Shown: positions 9,361 through 19,651, counted from the stretch's first letter. The stretch: 64,000 bases of DNA from Psychromonas antarctica (GCF_022267535.1 NZ_JAHNZV010000007.1:1-64000); one strand, 5' to 3'. Numbers and translations: made by a program. The notes: a model not told the origin generated them from the letters alone.

Positions 9361-10329
9361 ATGAATTTATTAGATGTTCAAGATCTGCGCGTCGAATTTA
9401 CCACTCAAGATGGTGATGTGACCGCAGTTAATGATTTAAATTTTTCACTTCAAGCGGGTGAAACACTCGGTATTGTTGGTGAATCCGGTTCCGGTAAATC
9501 ACAGACAGTGTTTGCTTTAATGGGGCTACTGGCTAAAAATGGCATTATTTCTGGCAGTGCAAAATTTGAAGGTAAAGAGATACTGAATTTACCCGAAAAA
9601 GAGCTTAATAAAGTTCGCGCTGAACAGATAGCAATGATCTTCCAAGATCCAATGACTTCGCTTAATCCCTATTTGAAAGTGAGTACGCAGATGATGGAAG
9701 TGCTTATTCTGCACAAAGGAATGAGTAAAAAAGAAGCGTTTGATGAGTCAGTTAAAATGCTCGAAGCGGTTAAAATACCTGAAGCGCGTACACGAATCAA
9801 TATGTATCCACATGAGTTTTCTGGTGGCATGCGTCAACGGGTAATGATTGCCATGGCACTTTTATGCCGTCCTAAGCTGCTAATTGCAGATGAACCAACG
9901 ACTGCACTTGATGTCACCATTCAAGCACAGATTATGGCGCTGCTTAATGAGTTAAAAGATGAATTTAACACTGCGATTATTATGATCACCCATGATTTAG
10001 GTGTGGTTGCGGGAAGTTGCGATAAAGTGCTGGTGATGTATGCGGGGCGTACTATGGAATATGGCACGGTTGATGAGATATTTTACACACCAAGCCATCC
10101 TTATACAGAGGGGCTGTTAAAGTCTATACCGCGTTTAGATACTGATGACGATATCTTACCGACCATTCCGGGGAACCCGCCGAATCTTCTTAATCTACCG
10201 GCTGGTTGTCCTTATCAGGATCGTTGCCACCGTGTGATGGATCGTTGCAAAAAAGAAGCGCCGTTATTAATACCTTTTGCTGAGCAACGTTCTCGAGCTT
10301 GTTTTTCTGAGTGGGAGTCTTGGTCATGA
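9361..10329 (+). CDS. oppD: Oligopeptide ABC transporter ATPase OppD
   Basis: Cytoplasmic ATPase of the peptide importer. The 322 residues carry Walker A GESGSGKSQ (about 40-48), the Q-loop in MIFQDPMTSLNP, signature FSGGMRQRVMIAMAL, Walker B LLIADEPTTALDV and a switch His in MITHDLGVV. The C-terminal oligopeptide extension has the Cys-containing GCPYQDRC...CFSEW segment, known in OppD/DppD to hold an Fe-S cluster or metal in some members. Ends in ATGA overlapping the oppF start, indicating translational coupling. Confidence 0.96.
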   Translation: MNLLDVQDLRVEFTTQDGDVTAVNDLNFSLQAGETLGIVGESGSGKSQTVFALMGLLAKNGIISGSAKFEGKEILNLPEKELNKVRAEQIAMIFQDPMTSLNPYLKVSTQMMEVLILHKGMSKKEAFDESVKMLEAVKIPEARTRINMYPHEFSGGMRQRVMIAMALLCRPKLLIADEPTTALDVTIQAQIMALLNELKDEFNTAIIMITHDLGVVAGSCDKVLVMYAGRTMEYGTVDEIFYTPSHPYTEGLLKSIPRLDTDDDILPTIPGNPPNLLNLPAGCPYQDRCHRVMDRCKKEAPLLIPFAEQRSRACFSEWESWS

Positions 10330-11315
10330 ACAGTGAAAAAAAGTTAATTCTGGATATTAACGATCTTAAAGTTCAATTTAGTATCCCTTCTAAGTCGCTG
10401 TTGCCTTGGGCAAAGCCGCACACTTTAAAAGCGGTTGATGGTGTTAGCCTTAAGCTCTATGAAGGTGAAACACTGGGAGTAGTTGGGGAGTCTGGTTGTG
10501 GTAAGTCTACCTTAGCGCGCGCTATTATCGGTTTAGTACCGGCAAGTGCCGGGAGTGTCGTCTGGTTGGGCGAAGATTTGACTAAGCTGGATCACGAAAG
10601 TCTGCGACTCAAACGCAAAGAAATTCAGATGATTTTTCAGGATCCACTGGCATCATTAAATCCACGTATGAATGTGGGGGATATTATTGCCGAGCCGCTA
10701 CGTACATTCTATCCCAATTTAACTAAGTCTGAAGTAAAAGAAGAAGTTAAAGAGATGATGTACAGGGTGGGATTATTGCCAAATGTGATCAACCGTTATC
10801 CGCATGAATTCTCTGGCGGTCAATGTCAGCGTATCGGTATTGCTCGTGCTTTGATTTTGAAACCGAAGATGATTATTTGTGATGAACCCGTTTCAGCGTT
10901 AGATGTGTCTATTCAGGCGCAAGTGGTTAACCTTTTAAAAGAGTTGCAAAACGAACTGGGTTTAAGCCTAGTCTTCATTGCTCATGATCTGTCTGTGGTC
11001 AAACATATTGCGGATCGGGTCTTGGTTATGTATCTCGGTAACCCAGTTGAACTTGCTGAATGTGATGCCTTGTTTGCTGAACCGAAACACCCTTATACAC
11101 AAGCATTAATGTCTGCTGTGCCTATTCCTGACCCGAGAATAGAACGCGCTAAAAAAATACAGATGCTTGAAGGGGAGTTGCCTTCGCCAATCAATCCACC
11201 TTCTGGTTGTGTATTTAGAACGCGTTGTCCTATAGCAACTGCTGAGTGCAGCAAAGAAAAGCCGCAATTGAAGGGGAATGAAATTCATTCACTATCCTGT
11301 TTACTGCGCTCTTAA
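10326..11315 (+). CDS. oppF: Oligopeptide ABC transporter ATPase OppF
   Basis: Second ATPase of the importer. The 329 residues contain Walker A GESGCGKST, Q-loop MIFQDPLASLNPRM, signature FSGGQCQRIGIARAL, Walker B MIICDEPVSALDV and the C-terminal GCVFRTRCPIATAEC oligopeptide-transporter extension. The ATG at 10326 is chosen because it overlaps the oppD stop (ATGA) and has GGGAG 8 nt upstream, inside oppD. A GTG at 10311 in the same frame is possible but less likely. Last gene of the operon, closed by a 15-bp terminator. Confidence 0.96.
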   Translation: MNSEKKLILDINDLKVQFSIPSKSLLPWAKPHTLKAVDGVSLKLYEGETLGVVGESGCGKSTLARAIIGLVPASAGSVVWLGEDLTKLDHESLRLKRKEIQMIFQDPLASLNPRMNVGDIIAEPLRTFYPNLTKSEVKEEVKEMMYRVGLLPNVINRYPHEFSGGQCQRIGIARALILKPKMIICDEPVSALDVSIQAQVVNLLKELQNELGLSLVFIAHDLSVVKHIADRVLVMYLGNPVELAECDALFAEPKHPYTQALMSAVPIPDPRIERAKKIQMLEGELPSPINPPSGCVFRTRCPIATAECSKEKPQLKGNEIHSLSCLLRS

Positions 11316-11333
11316 TTGCGACTGACTCATTGA

Positions 11334-11372
11334 AAAACGCGCTTATGGTCTATGCCATAAGCGCGTTTTTTA
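11334..11372 (+). terminator. Terminator of the opp operon
   Basis: A perfect 15-bp stem (AAAACGCGCTTATGG with CCATAAGCGCGTTTT), a TCTATG loop and a T run, 18 nt after the oppF stop. Confidence 0.92.
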
Positions 11373-11399
11373 TGTCTAAAATAAAAGAATTAAAAGCCT

Positions 11400-11546
11400 T
11401 TATACTGATCTTTCTTGAATATGCAAAATCAGCACGTTTCTCTTCGAAAATAGGTGTTGCGTTACAGCATCCGCTAAGGGAGCCACCACTCCGGTGTCAA
11501 TGCTTGTATCGACATCTTCCGGTAGAGAATTAGCGAAGTTAATCGC
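11400..11546 (-). pseudogene. Possible unidentified gene fragment
   Basis: A 48-codon open frame on the minus strand (stop to stop) reads ...NFANSLPEDVDTSIDTGVV... and ends HIQERSV. Composition looks protein-like, but it has no good start codon or ribosome site and I do not recognise the family. It lies between the opp terminator and the MITE that begins at 11563, so it could be the tail of a gene lost here. It may equally be chance. Confidence 0.25.
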
Positions 11547-11562
11547 TTAAAATAACTGTATA

Positions 11563-12020
11563 TACCCATGTTACCTCAAGATGTTTTATCAGGCACTAGC
11601 TCGGATGCCAGATCAAGGCGCAACATTTGTTAATGGTTACTCCCTTTTCACTTGTTGCAACGTAGAGATGGCATTCGAGCTAATGCTCCGCAGGACAAGC
11701 CAAATTGCACTCATCTGCGTCGTTATAAAATATCAATGTAGAACCACTATACTTCAATTTTATGCCTAGCATCTAAGTAACCTCAATTCTGGATAAGCTA
11801 AACGATACAGTACCGTTATTTACGCGTATTTCTGCGTTAAATCATCTGCCAATAACCAGTTATTGCTGCGATGATTCGCCTTGAACTACGCAAAACTAAC
11901 AGCACTGTATAATATGTTTTTTAACTTGTTGATATTTAATCTGATTTCGCTTCCATTATCCAGAACTGAGGTTAAGTACAATTTGGGTTGCTGATTTTGC
12001 ATCTTGAAGTAACATGGGTA
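11563..12020. mobile_element. MITE family 1, copy A (interrupted by MITE family 2)
   Basis: A small element with terminal inverted repeats: left TACCCATGTTACCTCAAGAT and, read from the other end, TACCCATGTTACTTCAAGAT. It is flanked by TA on both sides, the duplication expected of IS630/Tc1-mariner-type MITEs. Without the inserted 193-bp element and its target duplication it is about 259 bp. The right end, reverse-complemented, aligns with the left about 135 bp of copy B at 42391. It encodes nothing credible. Lies between oppF and fadL. Confidence 0.85.
11780..11972. mobile_element. MITE family 2, copy A (193 bp), nested in MITE family 1
   Basis: The termini ACCTCAATTCTGGATAA and, inverted, ACCTCAGTTCTGGATAA form a 17-bp inverted repeat with one mismatch. 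It is flanked by a 6-bp direct repeat TAAGTA (11774-11779 and 11973-11978). The whole 193 bp is identical to the copy at 51081-51273 except for one base in the middle (ACCAGTT versus ACCCGTT). No coding capacity. The near-identity implies recent movement, and its position shows it arrived after MITE family 1. Confidence 0.92.
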
Positions 12021-12091
12021 TACAGTCCCTTATTTTAGTCTTCTCGCTGAGTTTTGATAAAGCGCCTTTAGGTATCAAGTTAATAAGCCTT

Positions 12092-13420
12092 TTATATTAT
12101 CCATTGTATCCCGAACTGAACTTCCATTTGACTCATGTAAATGGCAATACTTTGTGAATCATAACCATTAGGATCAAGTCCTGAAAGTGGGTTTTGGCCT
12201 GACACTTTGTTCTCGGGGGCATACATAAATGCGCCATGTAATACGAAATTCGTAGTTACTTTTTTGCTGAAACCGGCAGTATAGTGCTTCTTAACTACGC
12301 CCGGTGCTAAAATATTGAACAGTAATTCATTTTGACCAACGGGCTGCTCGGCATAGCTATAACCTAAACGCCATGTGGTCGCTAACATATCCCACTGTAG
12401 CCCTATTTTGTAGACGGTCATATCATTCCAACCAAATCCTGTACTTGAGCTACCGCCTAAACAGCTTTGACTGCCTGCCAATTGCATACAGTCAAATAAG
12501 TTGTCTGCTTTATTGCCAATTGCTGGGACATCGGAATAATCAATATGTTGGATATCAGCAAAAAGTAGGGTCTGTTCTTGTATCTCCCATGCTAAACCGA
12601 CTTGAAGAGTCGCAGGCATATCCAAACTGCCATCATTGGCAAATAGTCCTGAATATTTTTCGAACTCACTCATTTTTATTTTAGTTTGGTAGCTAGCGCC
12701 AATATGTAGCGTATCGGTTAATTTACCTTGATAACCAATTTTAAAACCATAGCCGTATGAGTAATCCGTACCATTGTTGCTTAACTTGTCACTATCTAAG
12801 GAGAAACCGGCAAAATTTGCTAAACCCGTGGCAGAAAATGTTTGAAATCCTAATAACAGGCTAAGACCAATTGAATGATCCTCATTTAATTGACTAGCAA
12901 TTGAACTATTAAAAAATAGTTGCGTAAGATTGACACCCGCTGTGCCATCACCAAATGTACCCTGCAGGGTCATTGATTCCCCCTGCTGGTTAAACATAGT
13001 TGCTGTACCACCTTCATATTGTGTGTTCATTCCTCCACTGCCATAGAGAGAAAAGCCCAATGTGGTGTGTTCATTGAGTTTTTTTGCAATAGCAAAGCTG
13101 GGAATGGGAAAGAGGGAATTATCACTTTCAATATGCTGAGGACCGATTGAGAAGGCCGGGCTTGCTTCGCCATTGGATCGGTAACCACGCGTTGGTGCAA
13201 AAACCGCAATATTTAAATCGACACTGTCTTTAACATTAACTAATCCTGCTGGGTTTAATGCCATTGACATTGCCTCTTGAGAGTAAGCAACACCACTACC
13301 TGCAAGTGCTTTATCTATGCTGCCGTAACCGTGCGAGATCATACCATTTGTAGCAAAAACGCTTGGGCTAATGAGTGTTAATCCTACTATGTTGGCTAAT
13401 AAGAGTGGTATTTTTTTCAT
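12092..13420 (-). CDS. fadL: Outer membrane transporter, OMPP1/FadL/TodX family
   Basis: Predicted outer-membrane beta-barrel for long-chain fatty acids or other hydrophobic compounds. The 442 residues start with a signal peptide cleaved near SVFA-TNG (about residue 24). Mature TNGMISHGYGSIDKALAGSGVAYSQEAMSMALNPAG is the FadL N-terminal hatch with the conserved NPAG. Alternating amphipathic strands run to the C-terminus, which ends IQWII (aromatic near the end, typical barrel). Length is close to E. coli FadL (446). Monocistronic. I see no clear FadR operator. Substrate is not deducible, so the symbol is a family-level choice. Confidence 0.88.
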   Translation of the reverse strand: MKKIPLLLANIVGLTLISPSVFATNGMISHGYGSIDKALAGSGVAYSQEAMSMALNPAGLVNVKDSVDLNIAVFAPTRGYRSNGEASPAFSIGPQHIESDNSLFPIPSFAIAKKLNEHTTLGFSLYGSGGMNTQYEGGTATMFNQQGESMTLQGTFGDGTAGVNLTQLFFNSSIASQLNEDHSIGLSLLLGFQTFSATGLANFAGFSLDSDKLSNNGTDYSYGYGFKIGYQGKLTDTLHIGASYQTKIKMSEFEKYSGLFANDGSLDMPATLQVGLAWEIQEQTLLFADIQHIDYSDVPAIGNKADNLFDCMQLAGSQSCLGGSSSTGFGWNDMTVYKIGLQWDMLATTWRLGYSYAEQPVGQNELLFNILAPGVVKKHYTAGFSKKVTTNFVLHGAFMYAPENKVSGQNPLSGLDPNGYDSQSIAIYMSQMEVQFGIQWII

Positions 13421-13673
13421 TTCTATTTTCCTTAATTTAAAAATTCTTAGAAAAATAGAAAGGCTAATGCCAGCCTTAATGGCACAACTATCTGTCCATG
13501 CATTGTATTTTGCTAAAAAATTTCAAGGGAAGCTTATACAGTGAAGAGCGAGATAAGTTTGTTTAAGATCAAGTGTTAGAAAGATTGATTAGAAGATGGT
13601 AATAAATGAGATGCTAAATTAACTATTGCTTATCAAGGGTGTTCTAATTATGTTGTCGGTAATTTGAAAAGCA
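13421..13673. other. fadL upstream region
   Basis: About 250 AT-rich bases between fadL and the trp-operon terminator. The only structure noted is a short hairpin AAGGCT/AGCCTT near 13459-13476 in the presumed fadL 5' UTR. No FadR-type operator, RNA gene or ORF seen. Confidence 0.4.
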
Positions 13674-13704
13674 AAAAAAACCAGCAACTTTGCTGGTTTT
13701 TTTA
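13674..13704 (-). terminator. Terminator of the trp-yciB-yciI operon (bidirectional)
   Basis: Stem AACCAGCA/TGCTGGTT with a 4-nt loop, flanked by A-run and T-run on both sides. It sits 26 nt after the yciI stop on the minus strand. Confidence 0.85.
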
Positions 13705-13730
13705 TCTGCCCCTAAAAAAGAAGGTAAACC

Positions 13731-14030
13731 CTAAGGTAATACTTTTTTAAATGGTTTTACTATTACTTGAGCATAAACCCCTGCGTAAACGTAGGGATCC
13801 GCATCAGCCCACACTTGTGCTGCTTGCAGGGAATCAAATTCTGCAATGACTGTCGAACCGGTAAAACCTGCTTCACCAGGGTTTTCGTTATCCATTGCAG
13901 GCATCGGGCCGGCAACCAATAAGCGTCCTTGTTCATTTAAGGTTTGCAAACGCGCCAGATGGGCTGGGCGGGATTGTTGGCGAAGTGCTAAGCTACTTTT
14001 TACATCTTGAGAAAAAATAATATATAACAT
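13731..14030 (-). CDS. yciI: YciI-like protein
   Basis: A 99-residue dimeric alpha/beta-barrel-type small protein, nearly collinear with E. coli YciI (98 residues): [17 protein letters not shown] at the start, then [42 protein letters not shown] and [13 protein letters not shown]. The conserved His-Asp pair of the YCII family is present. Its physiological substrate is unknown. It follows yciB by 2 nt and closes the trp-yciB-yciI transcription unit, the same association as in many gammaproteobacteria. Confidence 0.95.
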   Translation of the reverse strand: MLYIIFSQDVKSSLALRQQSRPAHLARLQTLNEQGRLLVAGPMPAMDNENPGEAGFTGSTVIAEFDSLQAAQVWADADPYVYAGVYAQVIVKPFKKVLP

Positions 14031-14032
14031 AC

Positions 14033-14584
14033 TTATTCCTTTGTTTCTTTTTCAGCCGCAACGGGCAAGTATTTATAAAGGTAAAGGCCACTTAATGCTG
14101 TAAATACAAGGGTTACGCCCAATAGCCCAAAGACTTTAAAATTCACCCAGACATCTTGTGATAGGTTAAATGCAACATAGATATTTAAAATACCCAAAGC
14201 CGCAAAAAGTATCGCCCATGCGACATTTAAGTTATTCCAAACATTATCAGGCAGAATTAGTTCTTTCCCCAGCATCTGTTTAATAATTGGTTTTTTAAAG
14301 AAAAATTGACTGACTAATAAGGCGATAGAAAATAGGGCATAGACAGCGGTTACTTTCCATTTTATAAATAGATCATCATGTAAAATAAGGGTTAAGCCAC
14401 CAAATACTGACACCATTAAAAAAGTGATAAGGTGCATTTTTTCAACTTTGCCATGTTTAAAATAGTTATAAGCAAGCATCAGTCCCGTTGTGACGATGAG
14501 CGATGCAGTGGCTGCATAAATATCAACCATCTTATAGATAGCAAAAAATATAACCAGCGGGATAAATTCAAAAAATTGTTTCAT
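14033..14584 (-). CDS. yciB: Inner membrane septation/envelope protein YciB (IspZ)
   Basis: Polytopic inner-membrane protein of the YciB/IspA-type family, implicated in septation and envelope integrity. The 183 residues contain about five hydrophobic helices and the family start [42 protein letters not shown] in the second half is also conserved. Length matches E. coli YciB (179). Between trpA (14 nt) and yciI (2 nt), so probably cotranscribed with trp. Confidence 0.95.
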   Translation of the reverse strand: MKQFFEFIPLVIFFAIYKMVDIYAATASLIVTTGLMLAYNYFKHGKVEKMHLITFLMVSVFGGLTLILHDDLFIKWKVTAVYALFSIALLVSQFFFKKPIIKQMLGKELILPDNVWNNLNVAWAILFAALGILNIYVAFNLSQDVWVNFKVFGLLGVTLVFTALSGLYLYKYLPVAAEKETKE

Positions 14585-14598
14585 AACTCTCTCATATG

Positions 14599-15408
14599 TT
14601 ATTTATATGTAGCCTGTTTCATTTTACTGATAAATTCAGCCATCTTTTCTAGTAAAAGTTCTGGATTATCAAGATTTTCTTGGATGACTTTTACCACAGC
14701 AGAGCCAGATATAGCACCTGCCGCACCCGATTTTATCGCTTCTTTAACTTGTTCTGGTTTAGAAATCCCAAAACCAAGTAATGAAGGTGCTGCGTTATAT
14801 TTGTTGAGTGTCTCAAGCATATGTTCAATCGGCATCCCCGCTTTGGCGTCTGCGCCTGTTACGCCCGCACGACTGAGCAGATAGGTATAACCGCTACCTA
14901 ACTGAGCAACTTGCTGCAGTGTTTCTTGATCGCCATTGGGTGGCGCAATAAATATCTGCTGTACACCAAACTTTTCAGCGGCGGCACGAAAAGGTGCGCT
15001 CTCATCGAGTGGGGCATCGGCGATTAATATCGAATCAACCCCAGCTGCAGCACAGCGTTCATAAAAGTTTTCGATACCGTTACGGTAGACGAGATTAACA
15101 TAAAGCAGTAAACCTATAGGCACTGTTGGATGTAATTTACGAATTTCAGTAATGATCTCAAAGCAGGTGTCCGGTGTGGTGCCTGAATTTAAAGCACGAG
15201 TTGAGGCTTCTTGAATGACTATTCCATCGGCAACAGGATCGGAAAAAGGGATTCCTAATTCTAGTGCATCTGCCCCCGCTGTAACTAAAGTGTTTATAAT
15301 TTGGAGCGAAAGCTCGCGGTTCGGATCGCCAAGAGTAACAAAGGGAACAAATGCACCTTGGTTTTCAGTTTCAAGACGGTTGAATAAAGCCTGATAACGT
15401 TCGCTCAT
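14599..15408 (-). CDS. trpA: Tryptophan synthase alpha chain
   Basis: Cleaves indole-3-glycerol phosphate to indole and glyceraldehyde-3-phosphate, then passes indole through the tunnel to TrpB. The 269 residues form a TIM barrel. Catalytic Glu is E50 and Asp is D61 in [16 protein letters not shown], matching E49/D60 of E. coli, and the GFGIS phosphate-binding loop is visible. The start ATG shares a base with the trpB stop (TAATG), so translation is coupled. Length equals the family norm (268). Confidence 0.97.
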   Translation of the reverse strand: MSERYQALFNRLETENQGAFVPFVTLGDPNRELSLQIINTLVTAGADALELGIPFSDPVADGIVIQEASTRALNSGTTPDTCFEIITEIRKLHPTVPIGLLLYVNLVYRNGIENFYERCAAAGVDSILIADAPLDESAPFRAAAEKFGVQQIFIAPPNGDQETLQQVAQLGSGYTYLLSRAGVTGADAKAGMPIEHMLETLNKYNAAPSLLGFGISKPEQVKEAIKSGAAGAISGSAVVKVIQENLDNPELLLEKMAEFISKMKQATYK

Positions 15409-16595
15409 TAGAAATCACCTCTTTGTTCAAAAATTTCTGCAACGGTAAAGATATCTTTATCACCACGGCCTGATAGATTAACAATAATAATTTGTTCTTT
15501 ATCATCATGTTCAATTATTTTAAGTGCATGAGCTAATGCGTGCGCAGATTCAAGCGCTGGGATAATACCTTCATTTTCAGAAAGGGCTTTGAACGCTTGC
15601 AATGCTTCTTCATCAGTCGCATTCACATATTGTGCACGGCCTGTTTCTGCCAAGTGCGCATGTTGTGGGCCAACTGACGGGAAATCCAAGCCCGCTGAGA
15701 TAGAGTAAGACTCTTGTACTTGACCATGTTGATCTTGCATCATTAATGAATGCATACCAAAGAAAATGCCTTGTGATCCATGGGATATAGGGCAACCATG
15801 TTCACCTGTTTCTACACCGTGTCCACCGGGCTCAACACCAATCAATTGAACATCTTTATCTTCGATAAAATCGTTAAATATACCAATGGCATTGGATCCG
15901 CCGCCGACACAGGCAATCACTATATTGGGTAATATTCCCTCTTTTTTTAAACATTGCTGTTTCGCTTCTTCGCCAATTATTTTTTGGAATTCGCGTACAA
16001 TGGTTGGGAAAGGATGGGGCCCGGCTGCTGTACCTAGTAGATAATGCGCTGTTTCATAGCTGCCAGCCCAGTCACGCAGTGCTTCATTACAGGCATCTTT
16101 TAAGGTTGATGAACCAGAGGTAACCGGAATGACTTCTGCACCCATTAGGCGCATACGAAATACATTGGGCTTCTGACGCTCACAATCGACCGCGCCCATA
16201 TAAACTTTACATTTTAAACCCAGTAAGGCACATGCTAATGCCGTTGCGACGCCATGCTGGCCGGCGCCTGTTTCGGCAATAATTTCTTTTTTGCCCATAC
16301 GCTTAGCAAGTAGCGCTTGGCCTAATACTTGGTTGGTTTTATGTGCGCCGCCGTGCAGTAGATCTTCTCGTTTAAGGTAAAGTTTGGTTTTTTTACCCTT
16401 GGTTAGGTTACGGCATAAAGTCAGCGGTGTCGGACGCCCGGCATACTCGGTTAATAATTCTGAAAGTTCAGCAATAAAATCAGGATCTGTTTGTGCTTTT
16501 AAAAATTCAGCTTCGAGCTGTTTTAATGCAGGCACCAATATTTGCGGTACAAACATGCCACCGAATTGGCCGAAATAGGGATTTAATTTTTCCAT
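15408..16595 (-). CDS. trpB: Tryptophan synthase beta chain
   Basis: PLP enzyme condensing indole and serine to tryptophan. The 395 residues include the PLP lysine K86 in HGGAHKTNQ, the GGGSNA phosphate-binding loop and the monovalent-cation region. Length matches E. coli TrpB (397). It lies 5 nt downstream of trpCF and overlaps trpA by one base, within the operon. Confidence 0.98.
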   Translation of the reverse strand: MEKLNPYFGQFGGMFVPQILVPALKQLEAEFLKAQTDPDFIAELSELLTEYAGRPTPLTLCRNLTKGKKTKLYLKREDLLHGGAHKTNQVLGQALLAKRMGKKEIIAETGAGQHGVATALACALLGLKCKVYMGAVDCERQKPNVFRMRLMGAEVIPVTSGSSTLKDACNEALRDWAGSYETAHYLLGTAAGPHPFPTIVREFQKIIGEEAKQQCLKKEGILPNIVIACVGGGSNAIGIFNDFIEDKDVQLIGVEPGGHGVETGEHGCPISHGSQGIFFGMHSLMMQDQHGQVQESYSISAGLDFPSVGPQHAHLAETGRAQYVNATDEEALQAFKALSENEGIIPALESAHALAHALKIIEHDDKEQIIIVNLSGRGDKDIFTVAEIFEQRGDF

Positions 16596-16600
16596 TGTAG

Positions 16601-18022
16601 TTATACCTTTTCTGTATTACGTTGCATGTAATTGCTGATGGCTGAAAATGCCGCCGTGAGTTTGTCTTTATCTTTTTTGCCTGGGGTGCTTTCCACCCCG
16701 GAGTTAAAGTCTAAACCTGCGCAACCAATAATGGCTGCTTGTTGTGCATTTTCGGGTGTTAATCCACCGGCTAGCATGATATTGCTCTTATCTATCTCTA
16801 AGCCATCAAGCAGTGACCAATCAAATACTTTACCTGTACCGCCGCTGAGACTGCCACTACGCGTATCAAGCAGATGTTTTTGTACATTAAATTTAGTTAA
16901 ATCCGGTAAGCTGTCAGTGATGCCATGGGCTTTCCATATCTCACATTGATTAGGCAGCAACGCGCGTAAAGTCTTTACATATTTAGGCGTTTCATCGCCA
17001 TGCAGCTGTACCACGCTAAGACCGAGTTGTTTGACTGTATAAGCGATTAGCTCGGGATCTTCATTTTGGAAAACCCCAACGTATAATAACGGCGCGCCGG
17101 CCATGGTCAGACGCGCTTGTTCCATATCTACAAAACGCGGTGATTTTTCAACAAAAATAAGACCGCCGTAGACGGCACCTGCTTGATAAACATCAGCAGC
17201 ATCACGGGGGGTGGTTAAACCGCATACTTTGTTATCACCGAGTATTAAGCGTCGGCACGCTCTGTCAATATTGTGCTGGCTCATAATTGAACTGCCGACT
17301 AAGAAACCATTGGCGTATTTACTTAACGCTTTGACTTGTGAATGGTCATAAATACCTGATTCTGAAATCACCACGCGATCTGCTGGAATTCTACTTGCCA
17401 ATTCTTTAGTACGGTCAAGATCGATGCTTAGATCTCGCAGGTTACGGTTATTAATACCGATGATTTTTGCATTTAATGCAATGGCGCGGACCAATTCATG
17501 TTCATTACTGACTTCAGTTAACACGCCCATATTTAAGCTATGGGCAGTATCACGATAGGCTTGATAAGCATCGTCATCTAAAACTGATAACATCAGCAAA
17601 ATGGCATCGGCTTGATAGTGGCGAGCCAAGTAAATTTGATAAGGATCGACAATAAAATCTTTACATAAAACCGGTTGGCTGACCTGATCGCGAACCTGAG
17701 TGACATACTCAAAGTCGCCTTGAAAATACTTTTCATCGGTTAACACTGAGATTGCACTGGCGTAGTTTTTATAAGTGCTAGCAATCAAGTCCAAATTGAA
17801 CTCTTCTCTAATTAACCCTTTTGACGGGGAGGCTTTTTTACACTCCAAAATAAACACGCTTTTATGTTGTGTTAGTGCAGCATAAAAATTACGGTCACTC
17901 ATGGTTAACTGATCTTTAAATTGAATTAGAGGTTGTTGCTGCTTACGTATTTTCAACCATTCTATTTTATCATCTACAATTTTACCGAGAATCGTATTTT
18001 GCAGGCTTTGATCATTTAACAT
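16601..18022 (-). CDS. trpCF: Bifunctional indole-3-glycerol phosphate synthase / phosphoribosylanthranilate isomerase
   Basis: A fused enzyme performing the PRA isomerase and IGP synthase steps. The N-terminal IGPS barrel (about 1-258) has [34 protein letters not shown] and [11 protein letters not shown]. The C-terminal PRAI barrel (about 259-473) has [33 protein letters not shown], and [12 protein letters not shown]. Length agrees with fused E. coli TrpC (453). It overlaps trpD by 7 nt, implying coupling. Confidence 0.97.
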   Translation of the reverse strand: MLNDQSLQNTILGKIVDDKIEWLKIRKQQQPLIQFKDQLTMSDRNFYAALTQHKSVFILECKKASPSKGLIREEFNLDLIASTYKNYASAISVLTDEKYFQGDFEYVTQVRDQVSQPVLCKDFIVDPYQIYLARHYQADAILLMLSVLDDDAYQAYRDTAHSLNMGVLTEVSNEHELVRAIALNAKIIGINNRNLRDLSIDLDRTKELASRIPADRVVISESGIYDHSQVKALSKYANGFLVGSSIMSQHNIDRACRRLILGDNKVCGLTTPRDAADVYQAGAVYGGLIFVEKSPRFVDMEQARLTMAGAPLLYVGVFQNEDPELIAYTVKQLGLSVVQLHGDETPKYVKTLRALLPNQCEIWKAHGITDSLPDLTKFNVQKHLLDTRSGSLSGGTGKVFDWSLLDGLEIDKSNIMLAGGLTPENAQQAAIIGCAGLDFNSGVESTPGKKDKDKLTAAFSAISNYMQRNTEKV

Positions 18023-19038
18023 TGGCTTTGCTCCGCTAATTGTTTAACTAACTGCAATGGTTTACCCGTTAGCATCATTTCTAACGCCATCGTTGTACCT
18101 TCTTTAAAGGTATCTGCGAACCCATTTAAGACTAATAAAGCGGAAACGTTAATGGCAACGGCTGCTTGCTGCGCATCAGTGCCTTTACCTTGTAATATTT
18201 TTTCGATAATCATTTTATTATGTGCCGCATCGCCGCCTAAAATGGCCTCAATAGGGTACCGGGGGACACCAAAATCAGCTGGTGATAGGGTATATTCTTT
18301 TATTTCTCCCTCAATAAGCTCGGCAACATGAGTCTCGTCATGCAATGCTATTTCATCTAAACCACTGCCAAAAACGACCATAACCCGCTTCATGCCCAAC
18401 TTTTTATGTACTTCGGCAATCGGTCGTAAAAGTTCAGCTGCATAGACGCCCATCAATTCAAAATCGGGGCGGGCTGGATTAACCAGTGGACCTAATAGAT
18501 TGAAAATTGAACGGGTTTTCAGTGCGCCGCGTACTGGTGCGGCAAACCGCATGCCAGCATGATATTGCGGCGCAAAAATAAAGCAGATATTAAGGGTATC
18601 TAGGCAGTGACGGGCCACTTCCGGGGACATATCTAAATTTACGCCAAAGGCCGCCAACAGATCCGACGATCCAGATAGACTGGACACACTGCGACTGCCA
18701 TGTTTACACACCTTTAAGCCACAAGCTGCGGCTACAAATGCGCTAGCGGTTGAAATGTTAATGGTGCCCAAACCATCGCCGCCAGTGCCGACAATATCGG
18801 TGAAATCATAATCAGGGCGTGGGAATTTTTTTGCTTGGGCGAGTAGCGCATTGGCAGCACCGGTTATTTCTGTCGGTGTCTCGCCTTTTATTTTTAGCGC
18901 AGTTAAAGCCGACGATAAAATAATCGGATCGATTTCACCTTGTACAACTTGCTCAAAAAAAGCTTGGCTTTGCTCACTAGTAAGTGATTTCCCTGCGTAT
19001 AGTTGCTCTAACATCTGATGGATATTGAACTGGCTCAT
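18016..19038 (-). CDS. trpD: Anthranilate phosphoribosyltransferase
   Basis: Transfers the phosphoribosyl group of PRPP to anthranilate. The 340 residues show the GTGGDGLGTINISTASAFVAAACG glycine-rich PRPP loop and HGSRSVSSLSGSSDLLAA. Unlike E. coli it is not fused to the TrpG glutaminase, and trpG is a separate gene immediately upstream (adjacent, 0 nt). This split arrangement is the one seen in Vibrio-like bacteria. Confidence 0.97.
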   Translation of the reverse strand: MSQFNIHQMLEQLYAGKSLTSEQSQAFFEQVVQGEIDPIILSSALTALKIKGETPTEITGAANALLAQAKKFPRPDYDFTDIVGTGGDGLGTINISTASAFVAAACGLKVCKHGSRSVSSLSGSSDLLAAFGVNLDMSPEVARHCLDTLNICFIFAPQYHAGMRFAAPVRGALKTRSIFNLLGPLVNPARPDFELMGVYAAELLRPIAEVHKKLGMKRVMVVFGSGLDEIALHDETHVAELIEGEIKEYTLSPADFGVPRYPIEAILGGDAAHNKMIIEKILQGKGTDAQQAAVAINVSALLVLNGFADTFKEGTTMALEMMLTGKPLQLVKQLAEQSQC

Positions 19039-19647
19039 CTACATGGCCTCCCTGTTGGTAACAAGATTTAAACTCGACTCTAATAGTTTCGCACCTTCAC
19101 AGGTTAAAATGGATTCGGGATGAAATTGAAAACCAATCACCTTATCTTGGGCGTTGTAAACGGCCATGCACATGCCATTATAATCTGCGACTGTTTCAAG
19201 TGAATCTGGCACTTTAATACCGATCAGCGAATGATAACGGGCAACTGATAGTGGCTGACTTAAGCCTGCAAACATGCGATCGCCACAATGGCTAATTAAT
19301 GAGGACTTACCGTGCATTATTTCATCTGCTTGGCCGACAACACCGCCGTATTGCTCAATTAACGCTTGATGACCTAGACAAATGCCAATAATGGGTAGCT
19401 GACCTTTGCATAAGCCAATCAGCTCAATCATACAACCCGCTGCACTGGGTGTACCGGGGCCGGGTGATAGAATTAAAACGGCTGCATTTTCACATTCATC
19501 AATATGCGCTTTAACCTGCTGTGCGGATAAGCTATTACGGTATATTTTGACTGGATAGTCCAGCGATTTAAATTGATCCACTAGGTTGTAAGTAAAAGAA
19601 TCAAAGTTGTCTAGAAAAAAGAGTGTTGGTTTTTTAGTGATGTTCAT
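19039..19647 (-). CDS. trpG: Anthranilate synthase component II (glutamine amidotransferase)
   Basis: Class I glutaminase that supplies ammonia to TrpE. The 202 residues carry the catalytic triad C90 (GICLGHQALI), H176 and E178 (FHPESIL), plus the oxyanion SPGPGTP. It is a stand-alone protein and not the N-terminal part of TrpD. 4 nt separate it from trpE. Confidence 0.96.
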   Translation of the reverse strand: MNITKKPTLFFLDNFDSFTYNLVDQFKSLDYPVKIYRNSLSAQQVKAHIDECENAAVLILSPGPGTPSAAGCMIELIGLCKGQLPIIGICLGHQALIEQYGGVVGQADEIMHGKSSLISHCGDRMFAGLSQPLSVARYHSLIGIKVPDSLETVADYNGMCMAVYNAQDKVIGFQFHPESILTCEGAKLLESSLNLVTNREAM

Positions 19648-19651
19648 CTGC

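Noticed and set aside
11581-11769. Short ORF inside MITE-1A
   Set aside because: Lies wholly inside a non-coding repeat; not conserved with copy B.
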